Of a stretch of 64,000 bases of DNA, positions 39,623-48,464 are shown one piece after another; positions within the stretch are counted from its first letter, which is position 1, and each line of letters starts with the position of its first letter. This stretch comes from Oscillospiraceae bacterium (GTDB lineage: Bacteria; Bacillota; Clostridia; Oscillospirales; Ruminococcaceae), in contig JAGASH010000002.1 in the NCBI GenBank assembly GCA_017847835.1, forward strand, positions 62,001 to 126,000. The letters run 5' to 3'. Position numbers and translations under genes: made by a program. Below the pieces are notes generated by a model, which saw nothing but the letters and a program-made list of their open reading frames with translations, did not search any database and had not been told where the DNA came from.

Positions 39623-40777
39623 TCAGTCCTTTTCGGTGTAGAACATATGTTTTGCCTTTTCCTTGTGCGCGGAAACGCTCAGGACAAGTCCCATACAAGC
39701 GTGCATCATTATCATTGCCGTGCCGCCCGTGCTGATAAACGGAAGCGGTATTCCGATAACGGGAACAACCGAAAGCACCATTCCGATATTAACCACGCAA
39801 TGGAAAAATACCATCGCGAAAACTCCCACGCAAATCAGCTTTCCGAGCGGGTCGGACGCTCCCGAAGCGTTTGACAAAAGCTTCAGACACAGCAGAGCCA
39901 GCGCAATCACAACCGCCATACAGCCGATAAATCCGAGCGTCATTCCGATGTACGAGAACACAAAGTCGTTGTACATTTCGGGAGTGTAGGTGTAGCTTTT
40001 TGTATCATCAAAGCCAAGCCCCGTGAGCTGTCCCGAGCCGAGCGCAATCGTGCCGTTGTACTGCTGCATATAGAAATTGAGCCGTTCTTCCTCCTGCATT
40101 TGCTTGTCAAAGAGGATAAGAAAACGCTGTCTGTGGTGTGCCTGCATTACAAAATTCCACACAACAAGCACAATCGGCGGCGTCACCGCAACGGCTGCCA
40201 CGATATATTTCCACGAAATCCCGCCCATAAACAGCATACAGATGAAAATGAACAGGAAAACCAGTGCCGAGCCCGCGTCGCCTTGCACTAAAATCAGCCC
40301 GACGGGGAACAGCCCGTGTGCGCAGACAAGCAGAAAATGCTTCGGGGAATTGAGCTTGTCACCGAGCTTTGAAATGTGTGTGGCAAGCGTGATGATGAAC
40401 ACAAATTTGAGGATTTCAGACGGCTGAATGTTGAAGAACCCGAAGTCCAGCCAAGCGATATCATCGTCGCGGTGCCGGCCGAGAGGAGTGAACAGCAGAA
40501 GCTGCAAAATCACGGCAATCGGCGCGTAAATAAACCACATCTTCGAGATGAATTTGTAGTCGATAAAGCTGATTATCGTCGCAATTCCTATTCCGAGAAT
40601 TGCCGCGGTGAGCTGTGTTGTCACAACAGACGAGCTGTCAACAACCCCCGTTTTGTACATCGAGTCTACGAGAAAGATGTCAAAAGCGGTTATCGCGATA
40701 CAGATTATCGGCAGAATTTTATCGATATGCTTCAGGTGGTTCAGAAAGAATTTCAGAATTGATTTTATATTTGACAT
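39623..40777 (-). CDS. SEDS family peptidoglycan polymerase (RodA/FtsW/SpoVE type)
   Basis: A 384-residue polytopic protein with about ten hydrophobic segments. The SEDS pattern WLDFGFFNIQPSEILKFVFI and the C-terminal GIPLPFISTGGTAMIMM are clear; the Asp in VQGDAGSALVF is the catalytic residue region. SEDS proteins polymerise glycan strands with a class B PBP. The RodA-like form is most likely, but FtsW/SpoVE cannot be excluded. Start chosen at ATG 40777; the ribosome site is weak. Promoter at 40821-40849. Confidence 0.88.
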   Translation of the reverse strand: MSNIKSILKFFLNHLKHIDKILPIICIAITAFDIFLVDSMYKTGVVDSSSVVTTQLTAAILGIGIATIISFIDYKFISKMWFIYAPIAVILQLLLFTPLGRHRDDDIAWLDFGFFNIQPSEILKFVFIITLATHISKLGDKLNSPKHFLLVCAHGLFPVGLILVQGDAGSALVFLFIFICMLFMGGISWKYIVAAVAVTPPIVLVVWNFVMQAHHRQRFLILFDKQMQEEERLNFYMQQYNGTIALGSGQLTGLGFDDTKSYTYTPEMYNDFVFSYIGMTLGFIGCMAVVIALALLCLKLLSNASGASDPLGKLICVGVFAMVFFHCVVNIGMVLSVVPVIGIPLPFISTGGTAMIMMHACMGLVLSVSAHKEKAKHMFYTEKD

Positions 40778-40820
40778 AGAATTAACAGTCCGTAACAAAA
40801 AATTTACTTATACACACTTT

Positions 40821-40849
40821 ATTATATACCTTTTTCGCGTTATTTTCAA
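40821..40849 (-). promoter_or_regulatory. Promoter of the rodA - kinase operon
   Basis: TTGAAA (40844-40849), 17 nt, TATAAT (40821-40826) on the minus strand. Confidence 0.7.
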
Positions 40850-40898
40850 TAGAAAACCCGTGAAATAATTTTTCGTGCAAAATTTCGCCGAAAATGCC

Positions 40899-40936
40899 AA
40901 AAAGCCGAGGATTTTTTGAAAATCTTCGGCTTTTTT
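40899..40936. terminator. Terminator of the GGDEF-EAL-like gene
   Basis: AAAAAGCCGA-GATTTT pairs with AAAATC-TCGGCTTTTTT; A and T runs on both sides. It lies just downstream of the minus-strand gene ending at 40959. Confidence 0.85.
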
Positions 40937-40958
40937 CACAAATATTTTGTTCGGGCAA

Positions 40959-43499
40959 TTATTTCGCTGCGGTTTGCCTCATCACGAGCTTCCCCATAAA
41001 TTCGCGCGTGTGGAGCGGTCTGCCGTTTACAATGCCTTGAATGTAGTCAATACCGAATGCGCTCGCGACATCGAGAAGCTGTTGGTTGTCGATACCCTTA
41101 ATGCAGATTTCTATACCCTTTTCGTGGGCTTTTTCGATAAACGAGCGAACATATCCCGTCGATACCTCGTCGCCGCAAAGACGGTGCATATTCAGCTTGA
41201 TTGCCTTTATGTAAGGGTTGTCAAACAGCGCGTCCGTGAGGAAAATGCCCTGCTTGTCGTCCGCGACAATGTTCACTCCGAGCGCGTCAAGCTGTTTGAG
41301 GTTTATGTTGCTTTTTGCGAGAGTACCCGCGCTTTCTGACGTGATAACATTTATTGCGTCCGGCGGCAGAGAGTTATCCGTGAGCGCCTGTTTGAGCGAA
41401 AGAACGCTGAATTCCGAGTTTAACGTGGACTCCGACATATCAAAACCCACCTTGAAATTCTCAACTCCGCTTTCTCTCACCGACGCGCAGAATTCGCAAA
41501 GACGGTTCATTGCATATTCGTACACCTTTATGCCATATCCGAGCCGCTCCAGAATGGGCAGGAAACGTTCCTTGGACACGATTATCTCGTTGTTTGCCCA
41601 GAACATATGTCCCTCGCAGCTTGCCATTTCACCCGTGTGCGCGTTTATAATCGGAGTGTAGAGGAAATAGAAGCCCTTGAAATCGTTCTCTGCCGCGTCG
41701 ATAATCAGTCTTCTTACGCGCAGATTTTCGTCCAGCTTTTCTTCGAGGTCAACGGAATAAGTGACGGGAGTCTGCGATTTTCTTTCCTTGGCAAGCCGAA
41801 GTGTTCTGGTTGCCGCTTTAACGCAGTCCGCAAAGCTGTACACATCATCGGGATAGAAAGCAATTCCCGCAAACATTTCGATTTTGTACTCGGTTTCATT
41901 CAGGAACCACGGCACGCGGAATTTTGTGAGAATTGTCCGTGCAAGTCCTGTTGTTTCGCCTTTATCCGTGCCGTCAAGAGTAACGACAATGATATCGTTT
42001 GAGAAACGGTAAATCTTTTTTCTTGTGCTTACGGGTATTGCCGAAATGTACTCGGCAACGCTCTTGATAACCTCGTCGGCATAGTGATAGCTGAACGACT
42101 CGGACATAGATTTGTAGTTCGCGATTTCGATTGATACAATCGCGCAGGGCTCGCCCTTTGTGATTTTCTCTTTCATATCGCGCTCAAAAGCGCTCTCGTT
42201 CGGGATACCCGTGCTGTGGTCGGTGTAGGCAAGACGTTCGAGATGTTCCTGCGAGAGCGCAAGCTGATTTTCCATAAGAGAGCGGTAAATCAGCGTTGAC
42301 AGGATTGTCGTAAGGCTGCGGAGCATTTTGCGGTCGCGGTTTGACCACACTCTGTCCGTCTGAGGGGAAATGAAGATAATCATTCCCTTACTGATACCGT
42401 TTTCGTACACTCTTGAAATCGCGCAGCTTCTGTTCCTGCTCGGAGCGCCGGAAAGTTCGTTCTCGTTCAAGCAGACAACCGCGTTCACGTCAAGCTGCTC
42501 GTTCAAGCGCTCGTCTTTCATCTGCTGCGAGATAACGGGAATAAGATTTCCCGACTCGTTCCAATGGTACACTTTCACGGGCTCGCAGTCGTCCGCTGCA
42601 AAAAGCATTTTTTCCAGCCCGAAATAATCGTTTATTATCGGGATAATGCAGGAAAATGCAGCGGCTGTATTCTCGCATTTAAGCGTATGCGAATAGACGT
42701 TGTTTATAAGTATCTGGTCCTCGAAATTCTCGCCGAGAAGCTTGTTTGCATTCTGGCTGTTTTCCATTTCCTCACCGATTACAACGTAGGAATTTGCAAT
42801 CTCCGAAACCGTCTGTACCATTATTTCAAGCAGCGGTGCGCTTTCGTTTATGTCTTCAAGCGACTCGCCCGCGATAATCCAGCTCGCGCAGGTTCTGTGC
42901 TTGACGCGGATACTTTTCTTGCGCTGATAGCTCATCTTGTTGAGATTAATCTTTTTATCCTGAAGATAAGCGGACGCAATTATGCTTCCGTCGTTTGCAA
43001 CAATAGCGGAGTAAAGCCCCTTGATATGCGAAAACGGCTGCTGGATAAGCTCGAGATAATCCACGCCGAGAATATCGCGCAAATCGGGCTCGTCGTCCGA
43101 GCTTATGGACTCCTTGATTTTCGTGCGGAACTTGTGCATAACTGCGTCCTCGCTCTCGCATTCGAGATACTCGGTCACGTCGAACATCATTCCGCAGAAA
43201 TCCGTCGCGCCCTTTGAAGGGTGCTCCGCGCCCGCAGACATATAGAACCAGCGGTATTCCCCGTCCATTTTCAGACGCGCGTGAGTTTTGATACTTCCGC
43301 CCTTGCCGTTGATAACCTCGTTTACAATACTGCAAAAAGGCATATAATCATCGGGGTGCAGAATTTCGCTCAAAAGCGCTTTTCTCTTATCGGAAAACGG
43401 GTTTGTTTTTCCGAAAAATTCGATAGGAAAGCCTGGCTTGTATTTCATAAAGAAAGCGTAATTTCCGCTGTTCATAACAGCTCTGTCTAATTTTGACAC
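40959..43499 (-). CDS. Degenerate GGDEF-EAL protein with N-terminal PAS domain
   Basis: An 846-residue soluble protein: PAS-like domain (about 30-115, ending FCGMMFDVTEYLE), a GAF-like middle (about 130-420), a GGDEF-type domain (about 430-590) and an EAL-type domain (about 600-840). The GGDEF motif is replaced by RFSNDIIVVTL, and the EAL motif by CEGHMFW. DDFG-type ADDKQG remains, but LKID is IKLN and EGVE is KGID. It is probably inactive for c-di-GMP synthesis and breakdown and may act as a sensor or binder. Start chosen at GTG 43499 after AAGAGGTG; a GTG at 43508 overlaps the ribosome site. Confidence 0.8.
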   Translation of the reverse strand: MSKLDRAVMNSGNYAFFMKYKPGFPIEFFGKTNPFSDKRKALLSEILHPDDYMPFCSIVNEVINGKGGSIKTHARLKMDGEYRWFYMSAGAEHPSKGATDFCGMMFDVTEYLECESEDAVMHKFRTKIKESISSDDEPDLRDILGVDYLELIQQPFSHIKGLYSAIVANDGSIIASAYLQDKKINLNKMSYQRKKSIRVKHRTCASWIIAGESLEDINESAPLLEIMVQTVSEIANSYVVIGEEMENSQNANKLLGENFEDQILINNVYSHTLKCENTAAAFSCIIPIINDYFGLEKMLFAADDCEPVKVYHWNESGNLIPVISQQMKDERLNEQLDVNAVVCLNENELSGAPSRNRSCAISRVYENGISKGMIIFISPQTDRVWSNRDRKMLRSLTTILSTLIYRSLMENQLALSQEHLERLAYTDHSTGIPNESAFERDMKEKITKGEPCAIVSIEIANYKSMSESFSYHYADEVIKSVAEYISAIPVSTRKKIYRFSNDIIVVTLDGTDKGETTGLARTILTKFRVPWFLNETEYKIEMFAGIAFYPDDVYSFADCVKAATRTLRLAKERKSQTPVTYSVDLEEKLDENLRVRRLIIDAAENDFKGFYFLYTPIINAHTGEMASCEGHMFWANNEIIVSKERFLPILERLGYGIKVYEYAMNRLCEFCASVRESGVENFKVGFDMSESTLNSEFSVLSLKQALTDNSLPPDAINVITSESAGTLAKSNINLKQLDALGVNIVADDKQGIFLTDALFDNPYIKAIKLNMHRLCGDEVSTGYVRSFIEKAHEKGIEICIKGIDNQQLLDVASAFGIDYIQGIVNGRPLHTREFMGKLVMRQTAAK

Positions 43500-43586
43500 A
43501 AAAATCACCTCTTGACAATAGCGTTGCTGAAATGTTTTATTATGATAAATTCACACATTGAATATATTTATTCATTTACTATATAC

Positions 43587-43615
43587 ATTATACCAAAATA
43601 ATTTCAACATTTCAA
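43587..43615 (-). promoter_or_regulatory. Promoter of the GGDEF-EAL-like gene
   Basis: TTGAAA (43610-43615), 17 nt, TATAAT (43587-43592) on the minus strand; the -35 is preceded by CCAC. Confidence 0.65.
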
Positions 43616-43693
43616 GTGGTTTTTAGTTATTTTTATAAAACTTTCACAAATTTTAGCCTTTTTTCACAAATTCTCGGAAAAATTAAAAACCAC

Positions 43694-43722
43694 TTGCCGT
43701 ATCGCTCAAATTGTGTTATAAT
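43694..43722 (+). promoter_or_regulatory. Promoter of the amidohydrolase - fumarase operon
   Basis: TTGCCG (43694-43699), 17 nt, TATAAT (43717-43722), again with CCAC before the -35. Confidence 0.6.
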
Positions 43723-43767
43723 AATATGTATACTTTTTTATGAAAAAATCATTACAAGAGGAAAATT

Positions 43768-44961
43768 ATGGTTATAACAAACGTCAACATCAAGTCAATG
43801 GCAAACAATGATTTCGCAAACGGATATGTCCGCGTAAACGGCGGCGTATTCACCGAAATCGGCGATATGAAGGACTTCAGACCCGCAGACGAGGAAATTA
43901 TCGACGGAAAGGGCGCAGACCTTTATCCCGGCTTTGTCGACGCGCACTGTCACCTCGGAATGTGGTCGGACGCGCTCTGCTTTGAGGGTGACGACGGAAA
44001 CGAGGACACCGACCCCGCAACCCCTCAGCTTCGCGCAATCGACAGCATAAACGCGCTTGACCGCTGCTTTGAGGACGCGGCTCGCGCGGGAGTTACGGCT
44101 GTCTGCACGGGCGTCGGCAGCGCAAATCCTATCGGCGGCACGTTCTCGCTTATCAAAACCTACGGCTCGAAGCGCGTGGATAAGCTGATTGTGAAAAATC
44201 CCGCTGCGATTAAATTCGCGCTCGGTGAAAATCCCAAGAGCACCTACAACGACCGCGATGAAACTCCCGTTACGCGAATGGCAACGGCGGGAATTATCCG
44301 TGAGAACCTCGCGAAAGCGCTTCGTTATAAGGAAGATTTGGACGAGTACACCCGCACAAAGGGCACCGACGACGAAACCTCACGCCCCGATTTTGACGCG
44401 AAATGCGAGGCGCTTATGCCGCTGTTCAACAAGAAAGACAAGCTCAAAGCGCATTTTCACTGTCATCGTGCCGACGATATCTTCACGGCAATCCGCATTT
44501 CAAAGGAGTTCAACCTCGACTATGTGCTTATTCACTGCACGGACGGCGGGATTATCGCAGAGGAGCTTGCCGAGGATATGCCCGCGGTTGTGCTCGGACC
44601 GCTTATGGGTGACCGCGGAAAGCCCGAGCTTGCTCACCACGACATAAAAACGCCCGCTGTTCTCGGGGAAAACGGAATAAAGTTCGCTATCTGCACCGAC
44701 CACCCCGAAACACCTATTCAGTATCTTCCGCTTACGGCGGCACTTGCCGTTCGAGGCGGTCTTGCGAGGGAAGAGGCGCTGCGCGCGATTACGATAAACG
44801 CGGCGGAAATCATCGGCGCAGCGGACAAAATCGGCTCGGTTGAAGTCGGAAAGGACGCGGATTTTTCGCTGTTTACCGGCGACCCGCTGGATATAACCGA
44901 AACACCACGTTTGGTTTGCGTTTCGGGGAGAATAGTTGAAGGAATGGGAGATAATTTATGA
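43768..44961 (+). CDS. Amidohydrolase family protein
   Basis: A 397-residue metal-dependent hydrolase. The metal site is visible: HxH in FVDAHCHLGM, Lys in AIKFALGENPK, His in AHFHCHRADD, His in VLIHCTDGG and the catalytic Asp in ICTDHPETP. The C-terminal EVGKDADFSLFTGDPLD is typical of the imidazolonepropionase/dihydroorotase-like group. The substrate cannot be assigned. AAGAGGAAAATT lies before the ATG. It overlaps the fumarase subunit gene by four bases. Confidence 0.88.
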   Translation: MVITNVNIKSMANNDFANGYVRVNGGVFTEIGDMKDFRPADEEIIDGKGADLYPGFVDAHCHLGMWSDALCFEGDDGNEDTDPATPQLRAIDSINALDRCFEDAARAGVTAVCTGVGSANPIGGTFSLIKTYGSKRVDKLIVKNPAAIKFALGENPKSTYNDRDETPVTRMATAGIIRENLAKALRYKEDLDEYTRTKGTDDETSRPDFDAKCEALMPLFNKKDKLKAHFHCHRADDIFTAIRISKEFNLDYVLIHCTDGGIIAEELAEDMPAVVLGPLMGDRGKPELAHHDIKTPAVLGENGIKFAICTDHPETPIQYLPLTAALAVRGGLAREEALRAITINAAEIIGAADKIGSVEVGKDADFSLFTGDPLDITETPRLVCVSGRIVEGMGDNL

Positions 44962-45800
44962 GAGAAATTAATGCCGAAGTAATCACAAATGCCATAGCAA
45001 AACTCTGCGTTGAGGCGAATTTGCATTTGCCCGAGGGAATGCGCGACTGCCTCAGAAACGCTCAGAAAAACGAAGAAAGCGACCTCTGCAAAAGCGTGCT
45101 CGGCGACCTTGAAAAAAATCTTGACGCTGCCGAGGAGCTTTCCGTGCCGATTTGTCAGGACACGGGAATGGCTGTTGTTTTCGCGGAAATCGGACAGGAC
45201 GTACATATTATAAATGGCGGCTTCGAGGACGCAGTGAACAAGGGTGTTGCAAAGGGCTACGTTGAGGGAAAACTGCGACTCAGCGTTGTCGGCGACCCGA
45301 TTGAGCGCGTGAATACGGGAAATAACACACCTGCGATTATTCACACGAGAATTGTTGACGGTGAGGAAATCCGGCTTATGGTTGCGCCGAAAGGCTTCGG
45401 AAGCGAGAATATGAGCCGCCTGAAGATGTTTACTCCGTCTGCTTCAAAGGAAGATATCGTCAATTTCATCATCGAAACCGCTTCCGTTGCGGGAAGCAAT
45501 CCCTGCCCGCCGATTGTTGTCGGAGTGGGAATAGGCGGTGATTTCGAGCAGTGCGCACTCCTTGCGAAAAAGGCGCTTTGCCGTGATTTGACCGAGCGCA
45601 ACCCGAAAGCGATGTACGCGGAAATGGAAAAACAGGCTCTTGACGGGATAAACCGCCTCGGAATCGGCGCGCAGGGCTTCGGCGGCACGCAGACAGCTCT
45701 CTATGTCAACATCGAGCAGGCTCCCACGCATATCGCGGGCTTGCCCGTGGCGGTAAATATGGGCTGTCACGTCACCCGTCACGCGGTTTGCGTAATTTAA
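44958..45800 (+). CDS. Fumarate hydratase class I (iron-sulfur), alpha subunit
   Basis: A 280-residue subunit of the two-subunit, oxygen-sensitive hydro-lyase family (fumarase/L-tartrate dehydratase alpha). Cys ligands of the 4Fe-4S cluster are seen in PICQDTGMA, SNPCPPIVVGVG and MGCHVTRH. These enzymes need a beta subunit of about 180-200 residues, normally the next gene. Here the next gene is an ECF sigma factor and no beta subunit is visible in the window. Fumarase and tartrate dehydratase cannot be separated by sequence alone. Confidence 0.85.
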   Translation: MREINAEVITNAIAKLCVEANLHLPEGMRDCLRNAQKNEESDLCKSVLGDLEKNLDAAEELSVPICQDTGMAVVFAEIGQDVHIINGGFEDAVNKGVAKGYVEGKLRLSVVGDPIERVNTGNNTPAIIHTRIVDGEEIRLMVAPKGFGSENMSRLKMFTPSASKEDIVNFIIETASVAGSNPCPPIVVGVGIGGDFEQCALLAKKALCRDLTERNPKAMYAEMEKQALDGINRLGIGAQGFGGTQTALYVNIEQAPTHIAGLPVAVNMGCHVTRHAVCVI

Positions 45801-45860
45801 AGAAATTTGTGCAACTTTTTTCGGAGTTGTCGGGTATTATAAGTAAATCGGAGTTTTGTT

Positions 45861-46394
45861 ATGGAATTTTCTCTGAAAACCACGGAGAGCTTCAACGAGG
45901 TAATGCGGCACTATCTGCCGATGGTTTACCGAATAGCTTTCACGCGTCTCGGAAATGCCGCTGAAGCCGAGGACGCGGCACAGGACGTGTTTGTGCGGTA
46001 TTTCAAGGCAGACAAAACCTATCAGTCCGAGGAACACCGCAAGGCTTTTCTGATACGCTGTGCGGTTAATCGGGCGAATTCCTATGCGAAAAGCGCTCAC
46101 GCACAGCACACCGCTCACACCGACGCTCTCGAAAATCTTCCCGACGACGCGCTTCAAACAGGTGACACAACTGCCGACAACGCGCTGAAAGCCGAGCTTC
46201 ACCGCGAGGTTCTGGAGGCGGTTATGCGGCTTGCTCCCGATTATCGCACGGCGATTTATTTGTTTTACTTCGAGGATATGAGTGTTTCGCAGATTGCCGA
46301 GGCAACGCGTTCTCGTGAAAATACCGTAAAGTCGCGGCTTTCAAGAGCGCGCGAAAAGCTGAAAGCCGAGCTTTCCGACCTAAATTTTGACTGA
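45861..46394 (+). CDS. ECF-type RNA polymerase sigma factor
   Basis: A 177-residue sigma-70 family protein with region 2 (YRIAFTRLGNAAEAEDAAQD, then VFVRYFK) and region 4 (LAPDYRTAIYLFYFEDMSVS, then ENTVKSRLSRAREKLK), separated by a short linker. Upstream, GCAAC (45811-45815) and CGGG (45831-45834) with 15-nt spacing resemble an ECF promoter, so autoregulation is possible. It overlaps or abuts the next gene, a membrane-anchored protein that is probably its anti-sigma factor. Confidence 0.9.
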   Translation: MEFSLKTTESFNEVMRHYLPMVYRIAFTRLGNAAEAEDAAQDVFVRYFKADKTYQSEEHRKAFLIRCAVNRANSYAKSAHAQHTAHTDALENLPDDALQTGDTTADNALKAELHREVLEAVMRLAPDYRTAIYLFYFEDMSVSQIAEATRSRENTVKSRLSRAREKLKAELSDLNFD

Positions 46395-46407
46395 AAGGAG
46401 AAATTTT

Positions 46408-47091
46408 ATGAAATTCAGCGAAGAATACAAATCGGCGATGAATGAAATTTCTCCCGATGAAAAAACCTCGCGGCGTATCGAAAATGCGGTTATGGAGCGG
46501 ATTTCCGTGCCCGCAAAGAAGAAAAAACCGTTTTACGTTTACGCGGGAGCACTTTCGGGCGCGGCTGCTTGCATAGCGGTTTTGTGCGTTGTGCTGATTA
46601 ACGTCAACAGCGGCAGCCTTGTAAAAGACACGAGCGGAATGGCTCTTGCTCCAACTGGCAGCGCAGGATTGCTTGAGGATTACACCACGGACGCAAGCCC
46701 ATCGAGCGTCACAAACGAAACCACCGATATGATTTTCACGGAAAGCACAAACGATAAAATCAACTCTTTTCAGTCGGCGGGCAGCGCGGGCTTTGAAGCG
46801 CCCGAAGCTGAGGGCAGCAAAAATCAGGTTTCCGTGCCGAAGGACAACGCGGTTTCCGAGGAAGTGTATTCGATTGAGTTTTTGACGGACGGCACGGTTG
46901 CTGTCAAGGGAAACGGCATAAACGCGGTTTTCCGTCCGGACAACGCAGTCACGCATTTCACAAACCCTCAGCAGGACTTGTCAAAAGCGAAAACTCAAAA
47001 TGGCGAGCTTTATCAAATCCGCCTTGAAAGCAATTTCCTGTACATTTTCGGGGACGATTTGCAGACAGCCGAGTGCTACAAACTCGCATAA
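46408..47091 (+). CDS. Putative anti-sigma factor (single-pass membrane protein)
   Basis: A 227-residue protein with a cytoplasmic N terminus (about 1-42), one membrane segment (about 43-65) and a Ser/Thr/Asn-rich outer part. The position immediately downstream of an ECF sigma gene and the topology suggest it holds the sigma factor at the membrane. No zinc-binding HxxxCxxC motif is seen in the N-terminal part. The start ATG 46408 has GAAAGGAG upstream. The signal sensed is unknown. Confidence 0.65.
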   Translation: MKFSEEYKSAMNEISPDEKTSRRIENAVMERISVPAKKKKPFYVYAGALSGAAACIAVLCVVLINVNSGSLVKDTSGMALAPTGSAGLLEDYTTDASPSSVTNETTDMIFTESTNDKINSFQSAGSAGFEAPEAEGSKNQVSVPKDNAVSEEVYSIEFLTDGTVAVKGNGINAVFRPDNAVTHFTNPQQDLSKAKTQNGELYQIRLESNFLYIFGDDLQTAECYKLA

Positions 47092-47103
47092 TTTCACAAA
47101 AAC

Positions 47104-47131
47104 AAAACGGAGCATTTTCGCTCCGTTTTTT
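47104..47131. terminator. Bidirectional terminator
   Basis: AAAACGGAGC pairs perfectly with GCTCCGTTTT, with T run after and A run before. It ends the sigma/anti-sigma operon and, from the other side, aroK. Confidence 0.88.
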
Positions 47132-47132
47132 A

Positions 47133-47636
47133 TTATTTCTGCTCGGAATAACGAACCAGCTTTTCGATTTCGATTGCTATGGTCTTGTCGCGCGCGTTTC
47201 CGTTTACCATAAAAGTGCTGTTGCGCTTGTAAATCACGCTTCGCTTGTCGTACAGCTCGTGAAGCTGCTCTTTCGTGTTTTTCACGACAAGCGGGCGGTT
47301 TTTGTCGCCTTGTATCCTGCGGTAGCACTCCTCGAAGGACGTGTTGATGTAAACGGAAATTCCGCTTTCCTTCGCGTAACGCGCCGTTTCATCGTTTATC
47401 AGCGCACCGCCGCCCGTTGCCACAACGCAGCCGTTTGCAAGCTCGCGGATATATTTCGCTTCAAGCTCGCGGAAATGCGGCTCGCCGAATTTGTCGAAAA
47501 TTTCGGGAATAGTCATCTTTTCTGCGTTCACAATATATTTATCGAGGTCGATGAAACTCATCGAGAGCCTTTTCGCGAGCATTCGTCCGATGTGACTTTT
47601 TCCGCAGCCCATAAATCCGCACAAATACACGCTCAT
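47133..47636 (-). CDS. aroK: Shikimate kinase
   Basis: A 167-residue kinase that phosphorylates shikimate at O3. Walker A GFMGCGKS, the shikimate-binding Asp in FIDLDKYI, FGEPHFRELE with the conserved Arg, and VVATGGGA are visible. The start overlaps the aroE stop (ATGA). Length is normal. It is the last gene of the fabD-aroE-aroK unit. Confidence 0.94.
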   Translation of the reverse strand: MSVYLCGFMGCGKSHIGRMLAKRLSMSFIDLDKYIVNAEKMTIPEIFDKFGEPHFRELEAKYIRELANGCVVATGGGALINDETARYAKESGISVYINTSFEECYRRIQGDKNRPLVVKNTKEQLHELYDKRSVIYKRNSTFMVNGNARDKTIAIEIEKLVRYSEQK

Positions 47637-48463
47637 ATCAAATTCTCCATATCGACAATCAGCTTATCGATATCTTCTTTATTGAATTTTGCGCCGTACC
47701 AGATTTCGTGCGCGGCAACCGCCTGCAAAACCAGCATTGCCATACCGTTCAAGCCTTTTTTGCCCTTTTCGCGAGCGGTTTTCACAAGCAGGGTTTCCTT
47801 CGGGTTGTAAATCACATCGAAAACATAGTCGAACTTGCCCGCGACTTCTTCGGAGCAGGGCATTCTGTCGGTTTTCGGGAACATTCCCACGGGAGTAGCG
47901 TTTATCAGCAAATCACCGCCGTCCGTTTCTTCAAGGCAGCCGCTTTCGATAACCGTGATTTTTACGGAGCTGTCGGGCTTTTGTGCTTTGATTTCCTCGA
48001 CAACCTTTTCCGCGAGCGGCAAATCGCTTTTCAGCGCGGCGATTGTAAGCTCTGCGCCCGAAAGTGCCGCTTCAATGCAAATCATTCTTCCGACTCCGCC
48101 GCAGCTGATAACCGTAACCTTTGAATTAAGCGTCGCTCCGAGCAGGTCAATCGACTTTGTGAAGCCGATAACGTCGGTGTTGTAGCCGGTCTTTTCGCCG
48201 CCTTTTACGCAGTTTACCGACTGATAACGCTTCGCGCCCTCGGACAGCTCCGAGCAGTAATCGATAATCGCGACCTTGTGCGGGATTGTGACGTTAATTC
48301 CCGCAAACTCGTCCAGAAACGCGTATTTTCCCGAAAGCTCCTCGGGAGCGATATCGTTGAGCGAGTACTCCGCGGGTTTGCCCGAAAGCTCAAACAAGCG
48401 CGTGTGAATTTGCGGCGAGAGCGAGTGACCGAGCGGGTGCCCGATTAAGCAGTATTTGTTCAT
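47633..48463 (-). CDS. aroE: Shikimate dehydrogenase
   Basis: A 276-residue NADPH enzyme converting 3-dehydroshikimate to shikimate. Seen: substrate-binding IGHPLGHSLSPQIH, the catalytic Lys in NVTIPHKVAI and Asp in YNTDVIGF, and the dinucleotide motif SCGGVGR (usual GAGGA-R). The ATG at 48463 has AAAGGAGAATAAG, overlapping the fabD stop codon; a longer frame from 48532 would overlap fabD and is rejected. Confidence 0.95.
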   Translation of the reverse strand: MNKYCLIGHPLGHSLSPQIHTRLFELSGKPAEYSLNDIAPEELSGKYAFLDEFAGINVTIPHKVAIIDYCSELSEGAKRYQSVNCVKGGEKTGYNTDVIGFTKSIDLLGATLNSKVTVISCGGVGRMICIEAALSGAELTIAALKSDLPLAEKVVEEIKAQKPDSSVKITVIESGCLEETDGGDLLINATPVGMFPKTDRMPCSEEVAGKFDYVFDVIYNPKETLLVKTAREKGKKGLNGMAMLVLQAVAAHEIWYGAKFNKEDIDKLIVDMENLI

Positions 48464-48464
48464 C

